Part shown: piece after piece, positions 48,932-57,959 of the stretch | Layout: every line of letters begins with the position of its first letter | Numbering within the stretch: position 1 is the stretch's first letter | The notes under the pieces: generated by a model | The model's database searches: none | What the model was told of the DNA's origin: nothing | Seen by the model: the letters and a program-made list of their open reading frames with translations, nothing else | Source of the DNA: an uncultured Clostridia bacterium | Lineage (GTDB): Bacteria > Bacillota > Clostridia > Christensenellales > Pumilibacteraceae | NCBI GenBank assembly: GCA_947598585.1 | Contig: CANQFK010000005.1 | Location: 1 to 64,000, forward strand | Length of the DNA: 64,000 nucleotides | Reading direction: 5' to 3' | Position numbers and translations under genes: made by a program

Positions 48932-50437
48932 ATGAAAACGAACGCGCTTATAATCCTCGACGGATTCGGACACGGAAAAAATTACGAGGGCAACGCCATA
49001 GAACGTGCGGGTATTCCTAATTTCAAGGAGTTATGGAACAAATATCCGCACACCTATATCGACGCTTCGGGACTGAGCGTGGGATTGCCCGACGGACAAA
49101 TGGGCAACAGCGAAGTCGGACACCTCAATCTCGGCGCGGGCAGAGTCGTTTATCAGGACATAACCCGCATAGACAAGGCGATAGAGGACGGCGAATTTTT
49201 CAAAAACGAACAGTTCAACGCCGCGATAGACAACGCCATAAAGAACGATTCGTATTTGCATATAGCGGGATTGCTGGGGAGCGGCGGCGTCCACAGTTCG
49301 ATATCTCATCTTTTCGCTTTGCTCAGGCTTTGCGTCATGCGCGGACTTAGCAGAGTGTATGTGCATTGCATAACAGACGGCAGAGATACAGCTCCCGACA
49401 GCGGCGCGGGCTTTATAAGGCAACTCGAAAGCGAACTTTCTACGCTCAAAGTGGGCAAAATAGCCACCGTTGTGGGCAGATATTTTTATATGGACCGCGA
49501 TAACCGTTGGGATCGCGTGGAAAAAGCATACAGGTGCGTATTTAAAGGCGAGGGCGAAAAATTCCCCGACGCCGGATCCGCCATAATGTCGTCGTATGCC
49601 GCTCAGGTGACCGACGAATTCGTAACGCCCAAGATCATAGGGGACTATAAGGGCGTATCGAGCGGCGACAGTTTTATATTCTATAACTTCCGCGCCGATC
49701 GCGCGAGGGAGATGTCGCACGTCATTACGGACAAGGAATTCGACAAGTTCGAGCGTGACGAAAAAGACATATTTTATGTGGGAATGACCGAATATGACGC
49801 GTCGATAGATATGCGAATCGCTTTCGGACCCAAGAAGATAGTGAACACCTTGGGCGAATATGTGGCGTCCAAAGGGCTTACTCAGGTGAGGATAGCCGAA
49901 ACGGAAAAGTACGCGCATGTGACGTTCTTTTTTAACGGCGGCGTCGAAAAGATGAACAAGAACGAAAGCCGCATTCTGGTGCCCAGCCCGAAAGTGGCGA
50001 CATATGATCTTAAACCCGAAATGAGCGCTTACGAAGTGACCGAAAAAGCGCTCGAAACGGTGGGCAAGACCGACATGCTCATAATGAATTACGCAAATTG
50101 CGATATGGTCGGGCATACGGGCGACCTTGACGCGGCGATAAAAGCGGTAAAAGCCGTGGACGAATGTTTTATAAAGGTCGTGCGTGCCGTCATCGCAACG
50201 GGCGGAAACGTCATAGTTACGGCGGATCACGGCAACGCCGAGTGCATGATAGCGGACGACGGGAAAAAGATGACCGCGCATACCACAAATCAGGTGCCCC
50301 TGATCGTAGCGGGCGACAATATAAGAGGATCGCTTGTCGGCGGCGCGCTTTGCGACGTTGCGCCCACGCTGTTGGAACTTATGGGATTGCCCGTTCCGAG
50401 CGAAATGGAAGGAAAATCGCTCATAAAAAGGCAATAA
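48932..50437 (+). CDS. gpmI: 2,3-bisphosphoglycerate-independent phosphoglycerate mutase
   Basis: The 501-residue enzyme starts 9 bases after tpiA. It carries the phosphoserine site in GQMGNSEVGHLNLGAGR, plus metal-site motifs ILDGFG near the N-terminus and VTADHGNAECM and AHTTNQVPLIV near the C-terminus. It is manganese-dependent and converts 3- to 2-phosphoglycerate in glycolysis and during spore metabolism in Firmicutes. Length is normal. Confidence 0.95.
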   Translation: MKTNALIILDGFGHGKNYEGNAIERAGIPNFKELWNKYPHTYIDASGLSVGLPDGQMGNSEVGHLNLGAGRVVYQDITRIDKAIEDGEFFKNEQFNAAIDNAIKNDSYLHIAGLLGSGGVHSSISHLFALLRLCVMRGLSRVYVHCITDGRDTAPDSGAGFIRQLESELSTLKVGKIATVVGRYFYMDRDNRWDRVEKAYRCVFKGEGEKFPDAGSAIMSSYAAQVTDEFVTPKIIGDYKGVSSGDSFIFYNFRADRAREMSHVITDKEFDKFERDEKDIFYVGMTEYDASIDMRIAFGPKKIVNTLGEYVASKGLTQVRIAETEKYAHVTFFFNGGVEKMNKNESRILVPSPKVATYDLKPEMSAYEVTEKALETVGKTDMLIMNYANCDMVGHTGDLDAAIKAVKAVDECFIKVVRAVIATGGNVIVTADHGNAECMIADDGKKMTAHTTNQVPLIVAGDNIRGSLVGGALCDVAPTLLELMGLPVPSEMEGKSLIKRQ

Positions 50438-50460
50438 AAAAAGACCGATATGGTCGGTCT
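50436..50460 (-). terminator. Rho-independent terminator of yyaC
   Basis: Stem AGACCGA/TCGGTCT (50442-50448 with 50454-50460), 5-base loop. On the minus strand it is followed by T6, so it terminates the minus-strand gene. On the plus strand it lacks a T-run. Confidence 0.75.
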
Positions 50461-50472
50461 AATCAAAAAAGT

Positions 50473-50937
50473 TCAAAGCGCCGTTCCGCCTTTCGCCGTT
50501 TCGCCGCTTATGAGCCGTTCGATCGTATCGGCGACTTTGACAGCCAGCGAATACACGAATCCCAGCCTTACCGAGGCGAACCGCTTGTCGGACGGCGGAA
50601 AGGACGACGTTACGGCGGTTATGCTTATATCTCCCACCATGGGAAGATCCTTGTCGGAGGCGGCGCCGGGCAACAGTCCGCCGCCCGAAACGCATATCCT
50701 GCCCACGTTTTCGCCCACGCATGAATCGACGGCGATGACTGTGGAGCCGTGATGTCGCTTGATAAACGAATAATATTCTTTAAGGTTCAGCGCGGTAATG
50801 GGGTCGTCGAGCGTTCCGTACACATAGGCGGACAGATTGCGGGCAATGAGCATCTGTCCTACGAGCGGACCAAGACAATCGCCGCCTACGAGGTCGGTGC
50901 CTATACACATTACTACGGGGAAATCGGTCTTTTTCAT
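50473..50937 (-). CDS. yyaC: YyaC-type spore protease homologue
   Basis: The start at 50937 gives 154 residues; a GTG six codons earlier is also possible, and neither has a clear ribosome binding site. The pattern VMCIGTDLVGGDCLGPLVGQ, VIAVDSCVGENVGRICVSGG and GAASDKDLPMVGDISITAV matches YyaC. YyaC is a germination-protease relative found in spore formers and implicated in spore protein processing. Together with gpr at 56388 it marks the host as an endospore former. Confidence 0.87.
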   Translation of the reverse strand: MKKTDFPVVMCIGTDLVGGDCLGPLVGQMLIARNLSAYVYGTLDDPITALNLKEYYSFIKRHHGSTVIAVDSCVGENVGRICVSGGGLLPGAASDKDLPMVGDISITAVTSSFPPSDKRFASVRLGFVYSLAVKVADTIERLISGETAKGGTAL

Positions 50938-50990
50938 AAGACTGATTATGGACACTATTTTATGATTTATACAAAAAGGGAGGTAAAATC

Positions 50991-51806
50991 ATGGTCCTCG
51001 ATCTGATATTCTTTGCACTGATCGTTGTTTTTGCGGTGCTGGGATTCGTTTTCGGGTTTTTCAGAACGCTCTTTTCCTTTTTCGGTTGGTTCATAAGTTT
51101 GCTTATGGCGTATCTTTTGGCAAAGGCGATCGCCAACGCATTGCTCACTCCGCAAATGGCGGGGCACCTCGTGGGGAGCGGTTCCTTGTACGATAAAGTG
51201 TATAACCTTGTTCCCGAAGGACTGAAAAATATGTCCATGGATTCCATTCGCGAGGCTATGCAAAGCGGCTCCCAAGACGCGATCATCGAAGCCATAAAGG
51301 CGGAGTCGAGCGGACTGCTGTATTACGCGTCGTCGCTCATTCAGAACGCTGTTTGCAAGGACATGTATATCAACAGCACTATCCAAAATGTAGGGCAGGT
51401 GCTTGCTCTCGAATTGACATACAATATTTACGTTATTCTGACGGGAGTGATATTTTTTATAGTGTTCAGATTGATCATCATAGTTCTCTCCGTCATATTC
51501 AGAGCGAGGCTGCTACGCAAGAAGAAATTGTGGGAACGCCTTGCCGGCATAGGAATGGGCGCGATTCGCGGCTTTGCATATGCCTGCATACTGCTTATGG
51601 TCGCAAGTTACATTGCGGGCGTGTGGCCCAAAATGCAAGAGGAAGTCAATATTTCCAAGGTCAGCGTGCCCGTTACCACCTGGGTGTCCGAAACGACGGG
51701 GAAATTGCTGAGCGGGGATCTGGAAGACAACGATAAATATAAAAACATGATAGAAGTATTGGAAGAGAGATCGGCGGAGGAAAACGCCGCCGAAGCGGAA
51801 GATTGA
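50991..51806 (+). CDS. CvpA family membrane protein
   Basis: The 271-residue protein follows AGGGAGG. Four hydrophobic segments (about 3-24, 28-52, 140-165, 185-210) and the order of the first two match CvpA/YshB proteins. An acidic C-terminal tail follows. CvpA is linked to colicin V export in E. coli and to envelope maintenance elsewhere; its molecular role is not settled. Confidence 0.8.
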   Translation: MVLDLIFFALIVVFAVLGFVFGFFRTLFSFFGWFISLLMAYLLAKAIANALLTPQMAGHLVGSGSLYDKVYNLVPEGLKNMSMDSIREAMQSGSQDAIIEAIKAESSGLLYYASSLIQNAVCKDMYINSTIQNVGQVLALELTYNIYVILTGVIFFIVFRLIIIVLSVIFRARLLRKKKLWERLAGIGMGAIRGFAYACILLMVASYIAGVWPKMQEEVNISKVSVPVTTWVSETTGKLLSGDLEDNDKYKNMIEVLEERSAEENAAEAED

Positions 51807-51828
51807 CCGCTTTTTCTCGGGCGCGCAT

Positions 51829-54800
51829 ATGAAGAAGAGATCGCTTATACTGATTATCGTTCTTGCCGTCACGGTCGCGCTTATAATAGGCGCGGTCGTT
51901 TTTGCCGCTGTCAAATGCAATAGTGGCGACGTAAACGATAACGATGACCCGCAGCAGCCCGTTCCGCCTGTCGAAGGAGAGGAGAGCGGGCTTTATTATT
52001 GGGAGCAAAACGGCAACGAGTTTATCATAGATCTTTTTGACGGGAACAAGTTCGTTCTGTCGCTGAACGGAGAAACGATATTCGACGGCGTATACTCTCT
52101 CGTCGGCGAAGATCTGACTTTGATTTATACCGACGAAGGCAGCGAAGAGCGTACGGCGGCGCGCTATATCGATCAAACGATAGTTTTCTCCGACGGCGAA
52201 ACGCGTATCGTGTTCGTTCGCAGGATAGAATTTACCGTTCGGTTCATGGACGGAGAAGAGGTCATAAAAGAAGTCGTGGTGCTCAATGGAAAGGAACTTC
52301 CGCCGTTCGAGCCGCAAAAGGACGGTTGCGTCTTTGTCGGCTGGTACCTCGATAAGGAGTTGACCGAGCCGTTCGGCGGGCGCGTGACGAAAAGTTGTTC
52401 GCTTTACGCCTGTTTCGAGGAGCGACAGGAAGAGCAAACGTTTACCGTCACTTATGATTGCGGAGAAGAGGGGCTGGGTTGCTTTGACGGCGAAGAGAAA
52501 GTCGAAAGCGTAAAGGTGACTTTCGGCAAACCGTATGAATTTCATGTGCCGAGAGCGGACGAGCGGTTCGTCTTTTACGGCTGGTTCGACGGGCAGGGAA
52601 ACGACGCCGTCAGACTTACCGATCCGAATGGGAAAGGGCTGGGTATATGGGATACAAAAGCCGATATGACCATATACGCATATTGGATCGAGGCGTTCGC
52701 ATTTACAGTAGATGAGTTTTGCACGGTGAGCGCGGGTCCCGAGATAGATATGTTAAGTGAAGTCGATATCCCGAATAGTTACGTCGATATGCCCGTAACG
52801 CGTATCGTCGATTTCGGCGAATGCTCCGTCGTTAAGATCACTTTGCCCAATACGATAGAACGCATAAGCGAAGGAGCGTTCGATAAGTGCCGCGATCTTT
52901 CGTACATAGGATCGGAAAGCGGTTTTTATTTTTCGCATGAGGGAGTGCTTTTCTCCGAGGAGAACACGCTTTTTTGCTATCCTAAGGGCAGGCGGGACGA
53001 AAGGTATTCCGTGCCTGCTTTCGCGCGGAAAATAGGCAGGCTCGCTTTTGAAAGCGCGACGTTAAAGAGCGTGGATCTCGGCAACGTGAGCGAGATAGGA
53101 TACGGTGCGTTTATGGATTGCGTCGGTTTTTGTGACGTCGTTTTGCCCAAAACGCTTAGCAGGATCGGCGAGCGCGCGTTTTACGGTTGCGGCATAACGG
53201 AGGCGATATTCCCCGAAAGTCTGATCGAAATGGGTAAGTTCGCATTTTACGGTTCGGGATTGAGGCGCGCGACGTTTGCCGACGGGATATTGCTTTCGGC
53301 TTTGCCCGAGTCGGTCTTTCGCGCGTCGGAATTTTTGACCGAGGTCATATTCGGGAGCGGAAATATCTCGTTTATAGGCGACTATGCCTTTGCCGATACG
53401 GGGCTAAAAACCATAGTTTTCCCGCCACAGGTCGCCAAAACGGACAAAAATATCTTTGACGGTTGCCGTTCGCTGAGTTCCGTCACGCTGTCCGAGGAAT
53501 ATCGCGGAGATCTGGACGGATTCTTCTGCGAACTTTCGTCGCTCGAAGAAATAAAGGTCCCGCAAGGCAATGCCTTTTACAGCGGCGACGGAGTCCTTTT
53601 TACCAAAGCCATGGATAAGTTGTTGATATATCCGCGCGGCAAGAAGGACGAAAAGTACGTCGTTCCGAGAACGGTCACCGATCTCGGCAAAAAGGTGTTC
53701 AACGGCAACGGGTATATCCGCCGCATAGAATTTCAAACGGGAAGCGACATAAAGGAAATAGGCGAGGAAACGTTTTCGGAATGCGTTTCGCTCGAATCGA
53801 TAGTTTTGCCCGACGGCGTCATAAGCATAGGGACCAAAGCCTTTTACGGTTGCTCGTCGCTTGACGAGGTCGAATTCGGATCGTCGCTCCGAGTTATAGG
53901 TCCGCTTGCCTTTGCGGGTTGCGCGCTTGAAAGCGCGGAGTTCGCTCTGGGCGAATTGGGCGAAAGCGCGTTCGAGGGTTGTTCTCTTTTGCGCGAGATA
54001 AGGATAGACGCGGAATTTATAGGTGCGTCCGCCTTTAAGGGTTGCGACGCGCTCGTCGGGGCGGATCTCGGAGGGACGAGCGGCATAGGCGCGTTTGCGT
54101 TCGAGGGCTGTACTTCGCTTTGCGACGTCGCATCGGAAGTCGTCACGGTGGGAGAGGGCGCATTTTGCGGTTGTTCGTCGCTCGAAAGCATAAATATCCC
54201 GCTCGTTTCGCGCATCGAAAAGGACACGTTCAAGGGTTGCGTTTCGCTCGTTAGCGGCGCCTTTATGCCGAAATACATAGGCGAAAGCGCGTTCGAAGGC
54301 TGCGCTTTGCTTTGCGATACGGATCTTTCCGACGGGCTCGAAGTTGTTCGCGAACACGCATTCAAAGGGTGCGCGTCGCTCGACATAATATTGCCCGCGT
54401 CCGTCAAAGACGTGGGCAGAGAGGCGTTCGTCGGCGTAAAAAGCGTCAAGGTCGCGGAGGAAAACGAATTTCTCACCATATACGGCGGCGTTTTGTACGG
54501 ATCGAATAACGGCAAAGCCTATTCCCTGCGCTATGCGGTCGCCAACGTTGGCGAAACGCTCGATATTTTGAACGGGGTCACGATGATCGAACCGTACGCG
54601 TTGAGCGGCTGTTTGACTTTGAAAGAAATAAAATTCCCGCTCGGCGTGACAGATATAGGCGATCACGCGTTCTTCGGCTGCACGAGCCTTACGTCTGTCG
54701 TCCTGCCCAATGTGTCCGAAATAAACGAAAGCGTTTTTGAGGGTTGCACGAGCCTTGCCCGCATAGACATTCCCCAAAGCGTAACGAACATAGGCAATAA

Positions 54801-55266
54801 GTCGTTCAAGGGCTGTACGGCTCTGGTTTGGGTGGAATTTCACGGAGAACTTCTCGTCGTCGGTTCGGAGGCGTTTTCGGAATGCGGGATAACGAATTTG
54901 AAGTTGCCCGATTCGGTGCAGATCGTGGGGAGCGGCGCGTTCGCTCGCTGTCGTAAACTCGCCGAAGTTCGGTTGCCGTCATCACTTGCCTCGATAGAGG
55001 ACGAACTGTTTTCGGAGTGCGGATCGCTGCAAGAGGTCGTTATGCCGCTTAGGCTGACGGCGATAGGCAAACGAGCGTTTTGCGATTGCGTCGGTCTTTC
55101 GTCGATCGTCATTCCGCGATCCGTCGCGGTCATAGGCAAAGAAGCCTTTTTCGGTTGGAAAAGCGGGCAGACCATATATATGTCGCGCAAAGAGGACGAT
55201 ATCCCGCGCGATTGGGCGGGGTGGAAAGACGGCTGCGACGCCGCGATCGTATATAGCGATAATTAA
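51829..55266 (+). CDS. Surface protein with BspA-type leucine-rich repeats
   Basis: This 1145-residue protein has an N-terminal membrane anchor (5-29, LILIIVLAVTVALIIGAVVF) with a cysteine close after it (Cys30), so it is either a lipoprotein or a membrane-anchored protein. A beta-rich region (50-125) and two InlB/Flg_new-type repeats follow (FMDGEEVIKEVVVLNGKELP...GWYLDKEL and VTYDCGEEGLGCF...GWFDGQGN). About 35 LRR_5 repeats (from 285 to 1125) make up the rest, each with xxIGxxAFxGCxxLxxVxLP. BspA-type proteins bind host matrix or other bacteria. Unlike the TIR protein at 6500, the repeats differ from each other at DNA level. Confidence 0.85.
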   Translation: MKKRSLILIIVLAVTVALIIGAVVFAAVKCNSGDVNDNDDPQQPVPPVEGEESGLYYWEQNGNEFIIDLFDGNKFVLSLNGETIFDGVYSLVGEDLTLIYTDEGSEERTAARYIDQTIVFSDGETRIVFVRRIEFTVRFMDGEEVIKEVVVLNGKELPPFEPQKDGCVFVGWYLDKELTEPFGGRVTKSCSLYACFEERQEEQTFTVTYDCGEEGLGCFDGEEKVESVKVTFGKPYEFHVPRADERFVFYGWFDGQGNDAVRLTDPNGKGLGIWDTKADMTIYAYWIEAFAFTVDEFCTVSAGPEIDMLSEVDIPNSYVDMPVTRIVDFGECSVVKITLPNTIERISEGAFDKCRDLSYIGSESGFYFSHEGVLFSEENTLFCYPKGRRDERYSVPAFARKIGRLAFESATLKSVDLGNVSEIGYGAFMDCVGFCDVVLPKTLSRIGERAFYGCGITEAIFPESLIEMGKFAFYGSGLRRATFADGILLSALPESVFRASEFLTEVIFGSGNISFIGDYAFADTGLKTIVFPPQVAKTDKNIFDGCRSLSSVTLSEEYRGDLDGFFCELSSLEEIKVPQGNAFYSGDGVLFTKAMDKLLIYPRGKKDEKYVVPRTVTDLGKKVFNGNGYIRRIEFQTGSDIKEIGEETFSECVSLESIVLPDGVISIGTKAFYGCSSLDEVEFGSSLRVIGPLAFAGCALESAEFALGELGESAFEGCSLLREIRIDAEFIGASAFKGCDALVGADLGGTSGIGAFAFEGCTSLCDVASEVVTVGEGAFCGCSSLESINIPLVSRIEKDTFKGCVSLVSGAFMPKYIGESAFEGCALLCDTDLSDGLEVVREHAFKGCASLDIILPASVKDVGREAFVGVKSVKVAEENEFLTIYGGVLYGSNNGKAYSLRYAVANVGETLDILNGVTMIEPYALSGCLTLKEIKFPLGVTDIGDHAFFGCTSLTSVVLPNVSEINESVFEGCTSLARIDIPQSVTNIGNKSFKGCTALVWVEFHGELLVVGSEAFSECGITNLKLPDSVQIVGSGAFARCRKLAEVRLPSSLASIEDELFSECGSLQEVVMPLRLTAIGKRAFCDCVGLSSIVIPRSVAVIGKEAFFGWKSGQTIYMSRKEDDIPRDWAGWKDGCDAAIVYSDN

Positions 55267-55270
55267 AAAA

Positions 55271-55294
55271 ACGTCTTACATTCGAGTAAGACGT
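55271..55294 (-). terminator. Terminator between two convergent genes
   Basis: ACGTCTTAC/GTAAGACGT (55271-55279 with 55286-55294), 6-base loop. On the minus strand it is followed by T7 (plus-strand A-run 55264-55270), so it chiefly ends the minus-strand gene. Confidence 0.7.
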
Positions 55295-55300
55295 AAAATT

Positions 55301-55690
55301 TTATATTCCCGATATCGCCGGCGGCGGATTGAACGGAGCGACGAATATTTCGCCGTAAACTATAAGTTCGTAGATGAGAAACGCGACTATACATATGGCG
55401 ACGATGCACGAAATGATGATCGCGATTATCGCTCCGAGATATTTTTCGCGCAATCTTTCGGATATGGCGAGATATATGGCTATGATAAACAGAATGACCG
55501 AGGGCAAGAATACCGACGCAAAGACATTGAGCCCGAGGATCTCGTTGACCTGATATGTTACTACGCAGATGAAAAACAAAAGGAGAGCGATCGTAGAAGA
55601 GAGGATCGCTATCTTGGTGAAGAGCCGCGTGGATTGCGGACTTCTGTCCTCTAAGTCAACCGAGTTGTTTATCGAATCTTTAAAACTCAT
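55301..55690 (-). CDS. Small three-helix membrane protein
   Basis: The 129-residue protein has three membrane helices (about 24-46, 55-78, 86-112) after a polar N-terminus and ends in a proline-rich tail. No family is recognised. It lies after rpsT on the same strand, separated from it by a terminator. Confidence 0.6.
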   Translation of the reverse strand: MSFKDSINNSVDLEDRSPQSTRLFTKIAILSSTIALLLFFICVVTYQVNEILGLNVFASVFLPSVILFIIAIYLAISERLREKYLGAIIAIIISCIVAICIVAFLIYELIVYGEIFVAPFNPPPAISGI

Positions 55691-55698
55691 TTAAGGTC

Positions 55699-55724
55699 AA
55701 AAAAGAGGGCGTAATAAAGCCCTC
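55699..55724 (-). terminator. Rho-independent terminator of rpsT
   Basis: GAGGGC/GCCCTC (55705-55710 with 55719-55724), 8-base loop, followed on the minus strand by T6. Confidence 0.8.
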
Positions 55725-55730
55725 TCGATG

Positions 55731-56252
55731 TCAGTCTTCGTTCTTCTTAGCTCTTGTTCGCTTTGGCTTGGCTTCTGTCTTTTCGGATTCGTTCTTTTCC
55801 GTCTTTTTGGAAGCGCGCTTTGTCGTCTTGGGCTTTTTTGCCTCTTCTTCGGCTGCCTTTGCGGCTTTCTTCTCGTCTGCTATGCGCTTAGCTTCTGCCT
55901 TTGCCGCCTCTTCGCGAGCGACTTTCTCGGCGCGTTTTTCGGCGGCGATAGTCTTATTGTCCTTCTTGATGACGATCTCTTTCTTGCCGCTCTTGATGTC
56001 GGAAAGCCTTTTGCTCAATTTTGCCTTGCGGTTATCGGCATTGTTCCTCGTTATGATGCCCTTGGTGACCGCACTGTCGATGATAGACATGGTTTCGGGC
56101 AAAAGTTCCTCGGCGATCTGGATATTGTTGGTGTCCAAAGCTGCGTTGAATTTCTTTATAGCGGTGCGAAGTTCTGCTGTGAGCATTCTGTTGCGCTCGT
56201 TTTTCTTGTCATTTACAAGCACGCGCTTTTTCGCGGATTTGATATTTGGCAT
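55731..56252 (-). CDS. rpsT: 30S ribosomal protein S20 with a long charged C-terminal extension
   Basis: The 173-residue protein has the S20 pattern at residues 1-88 (MPNIKSAKKRVLVNDKKNER, ELRTAIKKFNAAL and AVTKGIITRNNADNRKAKLS). S20 usually stops near residue 88. Here about 85 more residues follow, made almost only of Lys, Ala, Glu and Arg (VAREEAAKAEAKRIADEKKA). A long coiled helix is likely, and the end is strongly basic. S20 binds 16S rRNA early in assembly. The extension is in frame without interruption and is followed by a good terminator, so it is not an assembly artefact of a neighbouring gene. Confidence 0.92.
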   Translation of the reverse strand: MPNIKSAKKRVLVNDKKNERNRMLTAELRTAIKKFNAALDTNNIQIAEELLPETMSIIDSAVTKGIITRNNADNRKAKLSKRLSDIKSGKKEIVIKKDNKTIAAEKRAEKVAREEAAKAEAKRIADEKKAAKAAEEEAKKPKTTKRASKKTEKNESEKTEAKPKRTRAKKNED

Positions 56253-56387
56253 TTGTTATCTCCTGAAATGATTTGATTAAAATTTTCTAACCAAGATATT
56301 TTAGCACATTTAAAATATAAAATCAAGTAATAATAACGGTTTTTTCGGCGCAAAATACGATTAAATACGGTTTTTTTTGAGGTGGAT

Positions 56388-57161
56388 ATGGAAAAGCGGA
56401 CGGATATGGCGATAGAACTTACTTCGGGATCGACGAGGCGAAAGGAAAAGATCGTGCGCACCGACATAGAACTCGACGAGATAACGGCAAAAAGATACAA
56501 CAAAGCGCCCGGCAAATACATCACTTTGGAATGTAACGCCATAAAGACGCTGGAACGCGACTATTACAAGAGGCTTTCTGCCGCCATAGGCGACGTTATG
56601 AACGAACTTTGCGGCAAGGCGAAAAACGTGCTCGTGGTGGGTCTGGGCAATCCCAAACTTACCGCCGACTCGCTCGGGAGCAAGGTCTTTGACAGGCTTG
56701 TGGTCACTCGGCAGCTTGACGACGCGGTCACCGAGATAAGCGGGATATGTCCCAACGTCATGGGCGTTACGGGCATCGAAAGTTTCGACGTGATAAAAGG
56801 CGTTTGCGAACGCATAAAGCCCGACCTCGTGATAGCGGTAGACAGCCTTTCGTCGGCGACTACGGGGCGCATTGCGTCCGCCTTTCAGCTGTGTTCGAGC
56901 GGTATCACGCCGGGCAGCGGAGTGAGCAATCATCGCATGAGGCTGGACAAGGCGTCGCTCGGTTGCACGGTGATCTCGCTCGGCGTGCCCCTCGTCGTAT
57001 ACGCAAGCACCATAATAGGCGAGGTCGCGGACGACGCCGATATCACCGACGAAATGCGGGAACTTATAGTAACTCCCAAAGACATAGATTTTTTGGTGCA
57101 GGAATGCGCCGACGTTATCGCGGCTGCCATAAACAAGACCTTTGCCGCGAGGTGGGAGTAA
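56388..57161 (+). CDS. gpr: GPR-type germination protease, short form
   Basis: The ATG at 56388 follows GAGGTGG closely; a GTG two codons earlier is possible. The 257-residue protein has RTDMAIEL at the start, NVLVVGLGNPKLTADSLGSK, GITGIESFD-like VMGVTGIESFDVIKGV, AVDSLSSATTGRIASAFQLC and ITPGSGVSNHR. All of these are GPR signatures. GPR cuts small acid-soluble spore proteins at germination. Bacillus GPR has about 370 residues, so this form lacks about 110, including most of the propeptide region. Confidence 0.88.
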   Translation: MEKRTDMAIELTSGSTRRKEKIVRTDIELDEITAKRYNKAPGKYITLECNAIKTLERDYYKRLSAAIGDVMNELCGKAKNVLVVGLGNPKLTADSLGSKVFDRLVVTRQLDDAVTEISGICPNVMGVTGIESFDVIKGVCERIKPDLVIAVDSLSSATTGRIASAFQLCSSGITPGSGVSNHRMRLDKASLGCTVISLGVPLVVYASTIIGEVADDADITDEMRELIVTPKDIDFLVQECADVIAAAINKTFAARWE

Positions 57162-57193
57162 CAGCGCAAATATCGTCGGAATATAATGCTTGT

Positions 57194-57859
57194 ATGATCG
57201 TAGGTGTAATGGATAGCGGGATAGGCGGACTTACGACGCTCGACCGAATGATGCGTGTGTGCGGCGGCGATTACGTTTTCGTGCGCGACGGGCTGGGACC
57301 GTACGGCGACAAGGACGACGCGTTCGTCCTCGACAGAACGTTTCGCGCGTGCGAAAAACTCAAAGCGTGCGGTGCGGGGATAATAGTTCTCGCGTGCAAT
57401 ACAGCCACCAACGTCGCGATACATAAACTCAGGGAGTTCGATCCGAACTTCGATTATATAGGCGTGGAACCTGCGGTAAAACCCGCGCTCGGCAGCTGTT
57501 ACAGAGTGGCGGTCGCGCTCACTCCGACGGCGGCAAGGCAGGAAAAGTTCAATAAATTGATATTTCCCGTAACTAACAGGATAAAACTCATCACTTTGCC
57601 CGAACTCGCGCCCGAAATAGAGAGGTCGTATTTCGATGTCGCCGCGCTGAGAAAACTCGCAAAGAGGCTTTACGGCGAATGCGACGGGTGCGACGGCTTG
57701 GTTTTGGGCTGCACGCACTATGTGTTTTTGAAGGACTATATTTACGAAACGGCGCCGCGCTTCAAGATCTTCGACGGCAACGACGGAGTGGCAAGGAGGC
57801 TGCTGCGTTTTACGGGCAAGATGGGCGAGCCGTCGGTAAGGTTCGAGATGATAAAATAG
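57194..57859 (+). CDS. murI: Glutamate racemase-like protein
   Basis: The ATG at 57194 starts MIVGVMDSGIGGLTTLDRMM. The frame is open upstream only as a shadow of gpr. The 221-residue protein has both catalytic cysteines of the Asp/Glu racemase family: ACNTATNVAIHKLRE and LVLGCTHYVFLK. MurI makes D-glutamate for peptidoglycan. It is about 40 residues shorter than typical MurI and has some unusual loops, so a paralogue is possible. A TATAAT box ends 6 bases before the ATG with no Shine-Dalgarno sequence, suggesting a leaderless message. Confidence 0.8.
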   Translation: MIVGVMDSGIGGLTTLDRMMRVCGGDYVFVRDGLGPYGDKDDAFVLDRTFRACEKLKACGAGIIVLACNTATNVAIHKLREFDPNFDYIGVEPAVKPALGSCYRVAVALTPTAARQEKFNKLIFPVTNRIKLITLPELAPEIERSYFDVAALRKLAKRLYGECDGCDGLVLGCTHYVFLKDYIYETAPRFKIFDGNDGVARRLLRFTGKMGEPSVRFEMIK

Positions 57860-57959
57860 ATTTTCGGAGCAAGAACGGGCGGCGCGAACGGGCGTAAAGT
57901 CGAGGAAAAAGAAAATAATTTTTTGTGTTTTTCCCTATAATAATAAGGGGAAAATTTTT

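Noticed and set aside
49031..50434. Minus-strand frame of 467 codons opposite gpmI
   Set aside because: The plus strand encodes a complete, unmistakable phosphoglycerate mutase. The antisense translation has no recognisable features.
53404..54843. Minus-strand frame of 479 codons inside the surface LRR protein gene
   Set aside because: Antisense shadow of repeated, codon-biased sequence; basic, arginine-rich translation, no ribosome binding site, no family.
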